This document shows positions 17,435 to 25,787 of a stretch of 64,000 bases of DNA, one piece after another; position 1 is the stretch's first letter; the number at the start of each line of letters is the position of its first letter. A program made the translations under genes and the position numbers. The stretch is taken from the NCBI RefSeq assembly GCF_958439165.1, contig NZ_OY288123.1:62001-126000 (forward strand), given 5' to 3'. This DNA is from an uncultured Hydrogenophaga sp. (lineage in GTDB: Bacteria > Pseudomonadota > Gammaproteobacteria > Burkholderiales > Burkholderiaceae_C). The notes below the pieces were generated by a model, which saw nothing but the letters and a program-made list of their open reading frames with translations, was not told where the DNA came from and made no database searches.

Positions 17435-17449
17435 AAAGTGGTCTATAAT
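17420..17449 (+). promoter_or_regulatory. promoter of the tRNA cluster
   Basis: TTGCAG at 17420-17425 and a perfect TATAAT at 17444-17449 are 18 bp apart. The predicted transcript starts about 85 bp before tRNA-Ala. The -35 box lies inside the last codons of gltX. A weaker TACAAT at 17672-17677 ahead of tRNA-Glu could be a second start. Confidence 0.7.
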
Positions 17450-17541
17450 TTGAGGCTTGCTGATGCACACGACGCAACGCAAACGGGCAGACTTCAAAAG
17501 CTGCTTCAAGCGGGGTCAAGTGGGTTGAAAGCAAACCCTGT

Positions 17542-17617
<76 letters not shown>

Positions 17618-17699
17618 ACAATTCAGAGTCGCGCAGTGCGGCACGGTCAGAAAATCAGCTCTGATCGCTGCTACAATGCGAGATTCCAGTCCAGGTTAT

Positions 17700-17775
17700 G
17701 ACCCTATCGTCTAGAGGCCTAGGACATCACCCTTTCACGGTGAGTACCGGGGTTCGAATCCCCGTAGGGTCGCCA
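17700..17775 (+). tRNA. tRNA-Glu (TTC)
   Basis: The acceptor stem GACCCTA pairs with TAGGGTC. The anticodon stem TCACC/GGTGA encloses TTC. The T arm GGGGTTCGAATCCCC is perfect, the discriminator is G and CCA is encoded. Confidence 0.96.
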
Positions 17776-17842
17776 AACATGCCGCAAGGCACGTAGGCAC
17801 AAGTGGTGGCACTTGGTTCGCAAGAACAAACGCCAACTGCCA

Positions 17843-17919
17843 GGAGTGGTAGTTCAGTTGGTTAGAATACCGGCCTGTCACGCCGGGGGTCGCGGGTTCG
17901 AGCCCCGTCCACTCCGCCA
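17843..17919 (+). tRNA. tRNA-Asp (GTC)
   Basis: The acceptor stem GGAGTGG pairs with CCACTCC. The anticodon stem CCGGC/GCCGG encloses GTC. The discriminator is G and CCA is encoded. The spacer after tRNA-Glu holds two small hairpins (17800-17815 and 17816-17827) that may guide processing. Confidence 0.96.
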
Positions 17920-17938
17920 AACATTCCGCAAGGAAACC

Positions 17939-17978
17939 AACGGGTTGCACGAGAAATCGCGCAGCCCGTTGTGCTTTT
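17939..17978 (+). terminator. terminator of the tRNA cluster
   Basis: A long hairpin: AACGGGTTGC (17939-17948) pairs with GCAGCCCGTT (17961-17970) with one wobble. An inner CGA/TCG stem is closed by a GAAA tetraloop. Four T residues follow at 17975-17978. The T run is short, but the stem is very stable and ends 59 bp after tRNA-Asp. Confidence 0.75.
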
Positions 17979-18012
17979 CGGGGCTGGAAACCCGCTCGTG
18001 ATCCAGGCCGGG

Positions 18013-18429
18013 TCACTGCCGCGTTGCCCAGCCCAGGGCCAGCTTGCCCCCGGCGGCAGAAACGGTCGTGACCACCGTTCCCCATGCCATGTCGACGATC
18101 GTCAGCTTCCAAGGCCAGGCTTTCAACGTGGCCAGGTTGGTCAGGTCGTAGGTGGCGTAGGCGATCAAGCCGAACAGCGCCGCCATGCCCAGCGTCTCGA
18201 CCCAGCCGCGCGGCGCAGCCGGCGCCAGTTGCGGCGCCACCGCAAACACCACCACGCCCAGCGCATACAGCAGATAGAACACCACGGCCACAGGCACCAG
18301 AGGTTGCTCGGCCATCAGGTGGCCGATGCCCTCCTGGTACAGCGGTTTGGCGATGATCCCCAGCCACACCAGATCGAGGATCACCATCACGGTGGCCGTA
18401 CCTGCGTAGGCAGCAACAAATCGGTTCAT
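18013..18429 (-). CDS. DUF2177 family membrane protein
   Basis: A 138-residue, four-helix inner-membrane protein. The conserved LDLVWLGII near residues 18-26, YALGVVVFAV mid-protein and YATYDLTNLATLKAWPW near 92-108 are typical of DUF2177. No function is known for the family. It follows the sugar dehydrogenase gene by 44 bp on the same strand and is probably co-transcribed with it. Confidence 0.87.
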   Translation of the reverse strand: MNRFVAAYAGTATVMVILDLVWLGIIAKPLYQEGIGHLMAEQPLVPVAVVFYLLYALGVVVFAVAPQLAPAAPRGWVETLGMAALFGLIAYATYDLTNLATLKAWPWKLTIVDMAWGTVVTTVSAAGGKLALGWATRQ

Positions 18430-18473
18430 GGTGGTGGGTTCCCGGTTCTTGGGTGGGGTGTCAGCGCACGTGT

Positions 18474-19928
18474 TCAGGGCGTTGCCGTCACACGCCAGAT
18501 GGTATTGCCCACATCATCGGCCACCAGCACGCCGCCGCGCGTGTCGACCGCCACGCCCACAGGGCGGCCCCAGGCTTCACCTTCCGGGCTGAGGAAGCCA
18601 CCCAGCAGTTCAACCATCGGTCCGGCCGGGCGGCCATCGCGGAACGGAACAAAGACGACTTGATAGCCGCTCTGCGGTCTCCGGTTCCACGAACCGTGCA
18701 GGCCCACGAACATGCCCTGCGTGAACGGTACAGGCAGGGTGCTTCCCGTCGACGAGGCCAGCCCCAGCGGCGCGACATGCGCGCCCAGGGCGAAATCGGG
18801 CAGGCGTGCTGTGGCCACGCGCGCCGGATCGCCCGGCTTCACGCGTGCATCCACATGCTGGCCGTAGTAGCTGTAGGGCCAGCCGTAGAAGCCGTCCGCC
18901 CGCACCGAGGTCAAATAATCGGGCACCAGGTCGCTACCCAATTCGTCGCGCTCGTTCAGCACGGCCCACAGCACCGGCGGGGCCTCGCTCACGGCTGTAG
19001 CCGATGCGCTTGGGTGCGCCCAGGCCATCCCCACGGGATTGCGCAGCCCGGTGGCGAAAAGGCGGTGGTCGCCGGTGGCGATATCCACCTGCCACACGCT
19101 CGCCCGTCCCAGCTCTGCCTCCATGCCCCGTTCGGCGACGTTGCTGTTCGAACCCACACCCACGTACAAGTGGCGACCATCGGCACTGGCCAGCAGGCTT
19201 CGGGTCCAGTGGTGATTGATCGCCCCGCCCGGCAGTGCGACCAGCCGCGTACCCGGCGCAACGATGCGGGTGTCGCCGGATGCATAGGGAAACCACAGCA
19301 CCTCGTCCGTGTTCGCCACTAGCAACCGGCCGTCCACCAGCGCCATGCCGAAAGGCGAATGCAGTCCCGTCAGGAATGGCGTGCGCAGGTCGGCCGTGCC
19401 GTTGCCGTCGGTGTCGCGCAGCAGCGTGATGCGATCGGCGCTGGGCACGCCCGCGCCGGCACGCTGCATCACCTTCGCCATCACCCAGCCCTTGATGCGC
19501 TCCAGCAGGCCGGCGCTGTTCTGGGTGCCTTTTGCAGGCGCATTGCTCTCGGCCACCAGCAGGTCGCCATTGGGCAGCAACAGCAGCCAGCGGGGGTGTG
19601 ACAGCCCCTGGGCGAAGGCCACCACGCGGGTGCCCTGGGCGGCTGTGGGCGTGGCTCCGATCGGCCAGCCCACCGCCGGTGCAATGTTCACTGTGGGTAT
19701 CAGCGTGCGTTGCGGTGCCGGCAGTTCGGGATGCGGCCCGGTACCCGCGGCCAAGGGCAGTCGCGCCGATTCGAGGCAGGCGCTCAGCAGTGCACAGCCG
19801 GAGACCATGCCCAGCGTCCGCAGCAGATCGACGAACCGGGTCGGCCTGGACGTGCGTTCAGCGCTTCGATGAAGGACATCGTTTGACAGGGCGACCTCGG
19901 CAAGGTGGGAGCGGGCTGCGTCGCCCAC
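18474..19928 (-). CDS. PQQ-type sugar (sorbosone-like) dehydrogenase, lipoprotein
   Basis: A beta-propeller protein of the soluble glucose/L-sorbosone dehydrogenase group, up to 484 residues. Signatures include DTDGNGTADLRTPFLTGLHS, GLRNPVGMAW and FYGWPYSYYGQ in order, matching propeller blades around the PQQ site. Near residue 46 SGCALLSAC looks like a lipobox, so the mature protein is probably a periplasmic lipoprotein. The start is uncertain: GTG at 19928 is the far limit, and the signal peptide suggests initiation nearer 19850. No PQQ synthesis genes are in the window. Confidence 0.8.
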   Translation of the reverse strand: MGDAARSHLAEVALSNDVLHRSAERTSRPTRFVDLLRTLGMVSGCALLSACLESARLPLAAGTGPHPELPAPQRTLIPTVNIAPAVGWPIGATPTAAQGTRVVAFAQGLSHPRWLLLLPNGDLLVAESNAPAKGTQNSAGLLERIKGWVMAKVMQRAGAGVPSADRITLLRDTDGNGTADLRTPFLTGLHSPFGMALVDGRLLVANTDEVLWFPYASGDTRIVAPGTRLVALPGGAINHHWTRSLLASADGRHLYVGVGSNSNVAERGMEAELGRASVWQVDIATGDHRLFATGLRNPVGMAWAHPSASATAVSEAPPVLWAVLNERDELGSDLVPDYLTSVRADGFYGWPYSYYGQHVDARVKPGDPARVATARLPDFALGAHVAPLGLASSTGSTLPVPFTQGMFVGLHGSWNRRPQSGYQVVFVPFRDGRPAGPMVELLGGFLSPEGEAWGRPVGVAVDTRGGVLVADDVGNTIWRVTATP

Positions 19929-20014
19929 AGGGTGTGGGCTCGTTCAGATGCCTCAGTCTGGGTGCAGGCCTTGTAGCCCGTCTGTGTCTCACCGCACGCC
20001 GGTGGCACAAACGG

Positions 20015-20926
20015 TCATCCCGCTCCTGTCCGCCGCTCCAGCCAGCCCACACGCACCAGGCCGGTGGACAGTGCCGTCCCGCAGACGATCACCAGACCAC
20101 AGCCGATCATCCAGGCGGTGATGCGCTCGTCCAGGAAGAGTGCCCCGTAAGCCAGCGCAAACACCGGCACCAGGAAGGTGACGGTCAGTGCCTTGCTGGG
20201 GCCGGCCTGTTCGATGATCCGGAAGAACAGCACGTAGGCAACGGCGGTGCAGAGCAAGGCCACGGCGATCACGGCTCCCCAGGCGGTGGTGCTCACCGGT
20301 GTCTCGGGCCAGAACACCACGGTGGGAGCCAACAGTGCCAGTGCGGCCCCGATCTGGCTGCCGCTGGCGGTGGACAGCGGGTGCAGACCGCCCAGGTGCC
20401 GTTTGGTGAAGCTGGCTGCAAGGCCGTAGCACAGCGTGGCCAGCAGGCAGGCGCCCATGGCCAGCAGGGCCAGCGGACTCGACGATGCAGCCAGTCCGCT
20501 CAGGCCCGATTTGCCGATGACGAGGAGACACACACCGGCAAATCCGATGCCCAGCCCCAGCATGCGCGATGCGCCAGGTCTTTCCTTCAGCCAGATCCAG
20601 GCCACCAGCGCGCCGGTCAGCGGGACGGTGGCGTTCAGGATGGAGGTCAGCCCGGTGGGGATGTGCAGCACCGCAAACGCGAACAGCAGGAAAGGGATGC
20701 CCGAGTTCAGCAGCCCGACGAACAGGATCGGTCCCAGGCGCCGGCGAAAGTCCGACCAGACTCCTGGCACCAGGAACACCGGAAGCATGAACAGCGCAGC
20801 CAGCCCGACCCGCAGGCCGGCGGTGGGCACGATGCCCAGATCGGTTGCTCCCAGTCGCATGAACAGGAACGACGAGCCCCACAGGGCTGCCAGGACGACG
20901 AATTCCAGAATGAGCAAGGGAGGCAT
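20015..20926 (-). CDS. EamA-family (DMT) transporter
   Basis: A 303-residue inner-membrane protein with ten predicted helices in two EamA repeats. The first repeat opens with LAALWGSSFLFMRLGA and the second with TLCYGLAASFTKRHLG. DMT exporters usually move metabolites such as amino acids or purines outward; the substrate cannot be read from the sequence. It lies 21 bp before the ogt stop on the same strand, so it may be read through from the repair genes. Confidence 0.87.
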   Translation of the reverse strand: MPPLLILEFVVLAALWGSSFLFMRLGATDLGIVPTAGLRVGLAALFMLPVFLVPGVWSDFRRRLGPILFVGLLNSGIPFLLFAFAVLHIPTGLTSILNATVPLTGALVAWIWLKERPGASRMLGLGIGFAGVCLLVIGKSGLSGLAASSSPLALLAMGACLLATLCYGLAASFTKRHLGGLHPLSTASGSQIGAALALLAPTVVFWPETPVSTTAWGAVIAVALLCTAVAYVLFFRIIEQAGPSKALTVTFLVPVFALAYGALFLDERITAWMIGCGLVIVCGTALSTGLVRVGWLERRTGAG

Positions 20927-20947
20927 CGGGTACCAGAGAGAAGGCGT

Positions 20948-21469
20948 TCAGAGCAGCCGGGGTTCGCCGGATTCGAGCGCCAGCAGGGCCACCTTGCGGT
21001 GCAGCCCGCCAGAATAACCGGTGAGAGACCCGTTGGAACCCATCACGCGGTGGCACGGGACGATCACGCTGACCGGATTGGCGCCCACCGCTGCACCCAC
21101 CGCGCGCACCGCAGCAGGCTTGCCGATGGCGCGGGCCACGTCGCCGTAGCTCACGGTATGGCCGCACTCGATGAGACACAGCGCTTGCCAGACCGCTTGT
21201 TGAAACTCGGTGCCGGCACTCAGGTCCAGTGGCAGGTCGAAGGCCACTCGTTCACCCTCGAAGTAGCGCGCGAGCCCATTGGCCGCCTGCCGCAGCAGCG
21301 GGTGCGCGGCGTCACGGGTCCAGCAGGCCACCTGGTCGGCCGTCGGCGTGTCGCGCTGGCCCTCATGGAACCAGGCGCCCGCCAGCCCTCGATCGGTGGC
21401 GGCCAGCAGCAGTGGGCCGAGCGGTGTGACGATGTCGGTGCAGACGACGGGGCGGGCGGGGTTTTTCAT
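20948..21469 (-). CDS. ogt: methylated-DNA-[protein]-cysteine S-methyltransferase
   Basis: A 173-residue suicide enzyme that takes methyl groups from O6-methylguanine. The acceptor Cys139 lies in the canonical VPCHRV, followed by the YSGG loop that closes the pocket. The helix-turn-helix region VSYGDVARAIGKPAAVRAVG is at 107-126. The ATG at 21469 overlaps the stop of the upstream Ada/AlkA gene by four bases (ATGA), so the two repair proteins are translationally coupled. Confidence 0.95.
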   Translation of the reverse strand: MKNPARPVVCTDIVTPLGPLLLAATDRGLAGAWFHEGQRDTPTADQVACWTRDAAHPLLRQAANGLARYFEGERVAFDLPLDLSAGTEFQQAVWQALCLIECGHTVSYGDVARAIGKPAAVRAVGAAVGANPVSVIVPCHRVMGSNGSLTGYSGGLHRKVALLALESGEPRLL

Positions 21470-23016
21470 GAGGCGACAGAGGCGGGTGATTGATCGGCCC
21501 ACAGGCGTATGACGGCGTAGCTGCGCCACGGCTGCCACGCAGAGGCCGTCTGGTCGGCATGCCGCTGGCGTTCACGCGGTCGCTCTCCGTGGGCCCGGGG
21601 GGCCAGCGCTTCCAGCAGCACGACGTCGCCGGGCAGCCATGCGTCCGGCCAGCGCAGGGCCCGCATGGCGATGTAGTGGGCGGTCCAGGGTCCGATGCCG
21701 GGCAAGGCCTGCAGGGCAGACAGGGTGGCGGACAGCGGAGCATGGGGCGAGAGGTCGAGGCCGCCGTGAACCACTGCCTGTGCCAGGGCGATGATGGCCT
21801 GCTGGCGCTGCCGGACGACACCCGCCTGGCCCAGCTGCTCGGCAGCGTCCGCCTCCAGAAACCGGCTCGCGGCTGGGAACAGGCGTTCAAGGCCGGCGGG
21901 AGCGTCGGTCCGATCCGGACAAGGCTGTCCGAAAGCCTCCACCACCCGGGTGGCGAAGGTGCGTGCTGCTGCCACGGTCACTTGCTGGCCGAGGATGGCC
22001 CTTGTCGCCAGCTCGAAGCCGTCGACTGCGCCCGGTACACGCAGACCGCCGGCATCGGGGAAGGCCGGCTCCAGCACCGCGGCGATGGCGGCCGGATCGG
22101 CATCCAGATCGAGCAGGGCGCGCAGCCGCACCATCACGGCCGGCAGGGCAGGCAGCAGGCCATCGCTCACTTGCAGGCCGACACGGTCGCGCTCCGGTTC
22201 GAAGCGCAGGGCGCACCAGCCGGCGTGGGTCCGACCGGCCACAGCGAGAGACAGGGTGCGGGCATAGACCCCGTCGGAGCGCCGGACCACTTCCACGCCG
22301 GGCAGGGCGCGCGCAGCCAGAAAGCCCAGCAGGCCGTCCACATCCAGCGGCGGTCGCCAGCCCAGCCACACCACACCGGGCTGGCGCGCGCGCGCGCCGC
22401 TGGCGCGGACCTGCAACGGTGACAGCCCGTAGTGCTGCCGGAATGCAGCGTGAAAGCGGCGCAGGCTGCCGAACCCGGCCGCCTGGGACACCTCGGCCAC
22501 CGGCAGCCCGGTGTCGGTGAGCAGCTGCTTGGCGCACAGCAGTCGCCGTGTCTGCAGAACCCGCAGCGGCGAAACCCCCAGATGCCGGGCAAACACCCGG
22601 CGCAGGTGGCGATCGCTCACGCCCAGGCGTTCGGCGAGCTGGGCGAGGGTGGAGCCGTCGCTGGCCTGATGCTGCGCCGGGTCGTCGAGCCAGCGCAGCG
22701 CGTGCCGCATCAGGATGTCGCCGGCGTCCTGCGTCGACCAGCAGCGGTCGGCGGGGGCCAGTTCCGGTCGGCAGCGCAGGCAGGGCCGGAAGCCTGCGTG
22801 TTCGGCCTGGGCCGCATGGTCGAAGAAGCGGCAGTTCTCGCGGCGCGGGGTGCGCACCGCGCAGACCGGGCGGCAGTAGATGCCCGTGCTGGTGATGCCG
22901 GTGAAGAAGCGGCCGTCGAAGCGCCGGTCGCGTGAACACAGAGCGAGGTAGCGCGCATCGTCCGCTCCGGCGGTTTCGGCCGGTGGTGGCGGTGCGGAGC
23001 GGCTGTGGAGCGACAT
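21466..23016 (-). CDS. Ada-type regulator fused to AlkA 3-methyladenine DNA glycosylase
   Basis: A 516-residue fusion. Residues 20-90 form the Ada N-terminal zinc domain with Cys48, Cys52, Cys79 and Cys82. This domain repairs methylphosphotriesters on Cys48-type residues and so turns into an activator. An AraC-type DNA-binding domain spans about 120-208. The rest is AlkA: an N-terminal TBP-like part and the HhH-GPD motif LPGIGPWTAHYIAMR, with catalytic Asp464 in LPGDVVLLEAL. It lacks the O6-methylguanine domain of Ada, which the overlapping ogt supplies. Confidence 0.93.
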   Translation of the reverse strand: MSLHSRSAPPPPAETAGADDARYLALCSRDRRFDGRFFTGITSTGIYCRPVCAVRTPRRENCRFFDHAAQAEHAGFRPCLRCRPELAPADRCWSTQDAGDILMRHALRWLDDPAQHQASDGSTLAQLAERLGVSDRHLRRVFARHLGVSPLRVLQTRRLLCAKQLLTDTGLPVAEVSQAAGFGSLRRFHAAFRQHYGLSPLQVRASGARARQPGVVWLGWRPPLDVDGLLGFLAARALPGVEVVRRSDGVYARTLSLAVAGRTHAGWCALRFEPERDRVGLQVSDGLLPALPAVMVRLRALLDLDADPAAIAAVLEPAFPDAGGLRVPGAVDGFELATRAILGQQVTVAAARTFATRVVEAFGQPCPDRTDAPAGLERLFPAASRFLEADAAEQLGQAGVVRQRQQAIIALAQAVVHGGLDLSPHAPLSATLSALQALPGIGPWTAHYIAMRALRWPDAWLPGDVVLLEALAPRAHGERPRERQRHADQTASAWQPWRSYAVIRLWADQSPASVAS

Positions 23017-23107
23017 GGCGTGATGGTAGGCCCGCAGGCGGTCTGTCGATGGCCGTTTCCGGACATGTGGTTACCGCTGCTTCACAGGCCTGGCGGACGG
23101 CGCTTCC

Positions 23108-23113
23108 TACAAT
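23108..23113 (+). promoter_or_regulatory. -10 box upstream of the phosphomannomutase gene
   Basis: TACAAT lies 29-34 bp before the ATG at 23142. A GGGAG ribosome site is at 23131-23135. No convincing -35 hexamer is seen at the right distance, so the call rests on the -10 and its placement between divergent genes. Confidence 0.45.
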
Positions 23114-23141
23114 CGGCGGTTTGTCTTCCAGGGAGCATTGC

Positions 23142-24524
23142 ATGCAGGTAGCCGCGTCCATCTTCAAGGCCTACGACATCCGCGGCGTGGTGCCTGCCAC
23201 GCTGGACGAGTCGGTGGCCGAGGCCCTGGGGCATGCCTTCGGCACCGTGGCACGGCAGCAGGGCGAGACCGCGGTGGCGGTGGGGCGCGACGGGCGCCTG
23301 TCGGGCCCGGCGCTGTCGGCAGCCCTCATCCGTGGTCTGGTGCGCGCCGGCATCGACGTGATCGATGTCGGCATGGTCACCACCCCCATGCTGTACTTCG
23401 CGGCCAGCACCCTGTGCCGCAGCGGCATCCAGGTCACCGGCAGCCACAACCCCAAGGACTACAACGGTTTCAAGATGGTGCTGGCCGGCCGCGCCATCTT
23501 CGGGGACGACATCCAGGCCCTGCGACGCCTGATCGAGCAGGACGGTGGCGCGGATGCCGAAGGCGGCCGGGTGCGCCATGTCAATGTGGCCGGACCATAC
23601 CGCGACCGCATCACGGGTGATGTGAAGCTGGCCCGCCCGATGAAGATCGTGGTGGACTGCGGCAACGGCGTGGCCGGCGCTTCGGCCCCGGCGCTGTTCC
23701 GGGCACTGGGTTGCGAGGTGATCGAGCTGTTCAGCGAGGTCGATGGCGAATTCCCGAACCACCACCCCGACCCCAGCAAGCCCGAGAACCTGCAGGATCT
23801 GATCCGGACGCTGGCCGCCACCGATGCCGAGCTGGGTCTGGCCTTCGACGGCGACGGCGACCGCCTGGGCATCGTCACCCGATCGGGCCAGAACATCTAC
23901 CCCGACCGCCAGATGATCCTGTTCTCGCGGGACGTCCTCAGCCGCGTGCCGGGCGGTGACATCGTGTTCGACGTGAAGTGTTCGCAGCGCCTGGGACCCG
24001 CCATCGAGGCAGCCGGCGGCACGCCGCACATCTACAAGACCGGCCATTCGCTGATCAAGGCGCGCATGAAGGAACTGGGCAGTCCGCTCGGGGGCGAGAT
24101 GAGCGGCCACATCTTTTTCCAGGAACGCTGGTTCGGCTTCGACGACGGTACCTATGCCGGCGCCCGCCTGCTCGAGATCCTGAGCCGCGAGCAGGACGCA
24201 AGCGCCACGCTGGAAGCCCTGCCCACCAGCTACAGCACCCCCGAGCTGAACGTGACCTGCACCGAAGGCGAGCCGCACGCCCTGGTGGCACGGCTGATCG
24301 AGCAGGTGAAGGTGGAAGCGCCCGCGCGGCTGTCGACCATCGACGGTGTGCGCATCGACTGGCCCGACGGCTTTGGTCTGATCCGCGCTTCGAACACCAC
24401 GCCGGTCCTGGTGCTGCGTTTCGAGGGTCAGACGGTGGAAGCCCTGCACCGCATCGAGGCCCACATGCTGGCGCTGCTGCGGCAGGTCAAGCCCGACGCC
24501 GTGGTGGGCGCAGCTGCCCACTGA
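23142..24524 (+). CDS. phosphomannomutase/phosphoglucomutase (AlgC-type)
   Basis: A 460-residue alpha-D-phosphohexomutase that interconverts hexose-1- and hexose-6-phosphates for sugar-nucleotide synthesis. The active Ser101 is in TGSHNPKDYNG. The Mg-binding loop DGDGDR is near residues 234-239, the sugar loop GEMSGH near 319-324 and the phosphate-binding RASNTTPVLVLRFE near the C-terminus. The N-terminal FKAYDIRG is typical of bifunctional PMM/PGM. It sits next to the lipopolysaccharide genes and may supply their sugar precursors. Confidence 0.94.
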   Translation: MQVAASIFKAYDIRGVVPATLDESVAEALGHAFGTVARQQGETAVAVGRDGRLSGPALSAALIRGLVRAGIDVIDVGMVTTPMLYFAASTLCRSGIQVTGSHNPKDYNGFKMVLAGRAIFGDDIQALRRLIEQDGGADAEGGRVRHVNVAGPYRDRITGDVKLARPMKIVVDCGNGVAGASAPALFRALGCEVIELFSEVDGEFPNHHPDPSKPENLQDLIRTLAATDAELGLAFDGDGDRLGIVTRSGQNIYPDRQMILFSRDVLSRVPGGDIVFDVKCSQRLGPAIEAAGGTPHIYKTGHSLIKARMKELGSPLGGEMSGHIFFQERWFGFDDGTYAGARLLEILSREQDASATLEALPTSYSTPELNVTCTEGEPHALVARLIEQVKVEAPARLSTIDGVRIDWPDGFGLIRASNTTPVLVLRFEGQTVEALHRIEAHMLALLRQVKPDAVVGAAAH

Positions 24525-24542
24525 ACGAACCACGCAGCCGGG

Positions 24543-25787
24543 TCAGCGCGGCAGCAGATCCAGCAGGTGCTGCAGCACCCCGGCGGCGCGGCCGTCTTCC
24601 GGTGGCCGGGCATCGGGCAGGGCAGCGCCGGCCCAGGCGGCCTCCACCGCCTCTTCCACCGCGGCTGCGTCGGCCACCGGCAGGCTCAGGCCGGCGGCGT
24701 CCATCTGCTCGTAGCTTTCGGCAAAGTTCCAGGTGTTCGGTCCGTGCAGCACCCGGCAGCCCAGCGCCAGCGGCTCATGCGGGTTGTGGCCGCCCACCGC
24801 CGCGAACGACCCACCCACCAGGGCCACGGGGGCCAGGCGGTACCACAGGCCCATCTCGCCGATGGTGTCGGCCACATACACGGCACCATCGTCAGGCAGG
24901 TGCGTGCCTGTGCTGCGCAGCGGAGCCGGCGGCTGGCACAGGGCGGCCACTTCGCCGCCCCTCGCCGGTGCCCTGGGCGCGATGACGAGCAGGGCGTCCG
25001 GATGCCGTTCAAGCAACTGCTGGTGGGCCTGCAGCGCCATCGTCTCTTCGCCGGGGTGGCTGGAGGCCAGCAGCCACACCGGCCGGGTCCGCAGCGCGGC
25101 CAGCCAGGCCGACAGGTCATCGGCATCGCAGGCGAGTGGCGGCGTGAGCGACTTGATGGTGCCGCTCACCGTGACCTGTGACGGATCGGCTCCCAGCGCC
25201 ACCAGATGCGCCGCGCTGCTGTCGTTCTGCGCGAACAGCCGGTCAAAACCGGGCAGCAATGCGCGGTAGATCCAGCGGCCCTTGCGGCGCCGCGCCATCG
25301 AGGTGTCGTTCAGCCGGGCGTTGACCAGCACGCGCGGAATGCCCCGTGCGGCGGTGGCGTCGATCAGCGTGGGCCAGAGGTCCATCTCGCACCAGATGGC
25401 CAGGTCGGGCTGCCAGTGGTTCAGAAAGCGGCGCACTGCACCGGGTGTGTCGGCCGGGGCGAACTGGTGCTGCACCTGGGGCGGCAGGCCGGTGCGGCGC
25501 AGGGCATCGCCCGAGGTGCGCGCTGTGGTTGTGATCAGGAAATGCACATCCGGCCGGGCCTGGGCCATGCGGGCAAACAGGCCGGCGAGCGCCATCGCTT
25601 CGCCGACGCCGACCGCGTGGCCCCAGACCATCGGTCCAGCAGGTCGGTCGGCGTATTCGTGACCCAGCTTCTGGTGCACGCTGCGCGGCGTTTCCTTGCC
25701 GCGCCGCAGTCGATGCTTCAGGCCCAGGTGCCACACCGGCGCCAGCAGATGCGACAGCGCCACATAGGCCCGCAGTGCCAGCGTCAT
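24543..25787 (-). CDS. second GT30-family (Kdo transferase-like) glycosyltransferase
   Basis: A 414-residue member of the Kdo-transferase family (GT30). The catalytic-base Glu of WaaA corresponds to Glu63 in WGHAVGVGEAMA, and the acceptor-side segment IWCEMDLWPTLIDA follows. The C-terminal half has VGGSFAAVGGHNPHEPLALG, the donor-phosphate region of GT-B folds. It differs clearly from its upstream neighbour, so it is not a recent duplicate. Its ATG overlaps the stop of that gene by four bases. It may add a second Kdo or a different CMP-activated acid sugar. Confidence 0.85.
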   Translation of the reverse strand: MTLALRAYVALSHLLAPVWHLGLKHRLRRGKETPRSVHQKLGHEYADRPAGPMVWGHAVGVGEAMALAGLFARMAQARPDVHFLITTTARTSGDALRRTGLPPQVQHQFAPADTPGAVRRFLNHWQPDLAIWCEMDLWPTLIDATAARGIPRVLVNARLNDTSMARRRKGRWIYRALLPGFDRLFAQNDSSAAHLVALGADPSQVTVSGTIKSLTPPLACDADDLSAWLAALRTRPVWLLASSHPGEETMALQAHQQLLERHPDALLVIAPRAPARGGEVAALCQPPAPLRSTGTHLPDDGAVYVADTIGEMGLWYRLAPVALVGGSFAAVGGHNPHEPLALGCRVLHGPNTWNFAESYEQMDAAGLSLPVADAAAVEEAVEAAWAGAALPDARPPEDGRAAGVLQHLLDLLPR

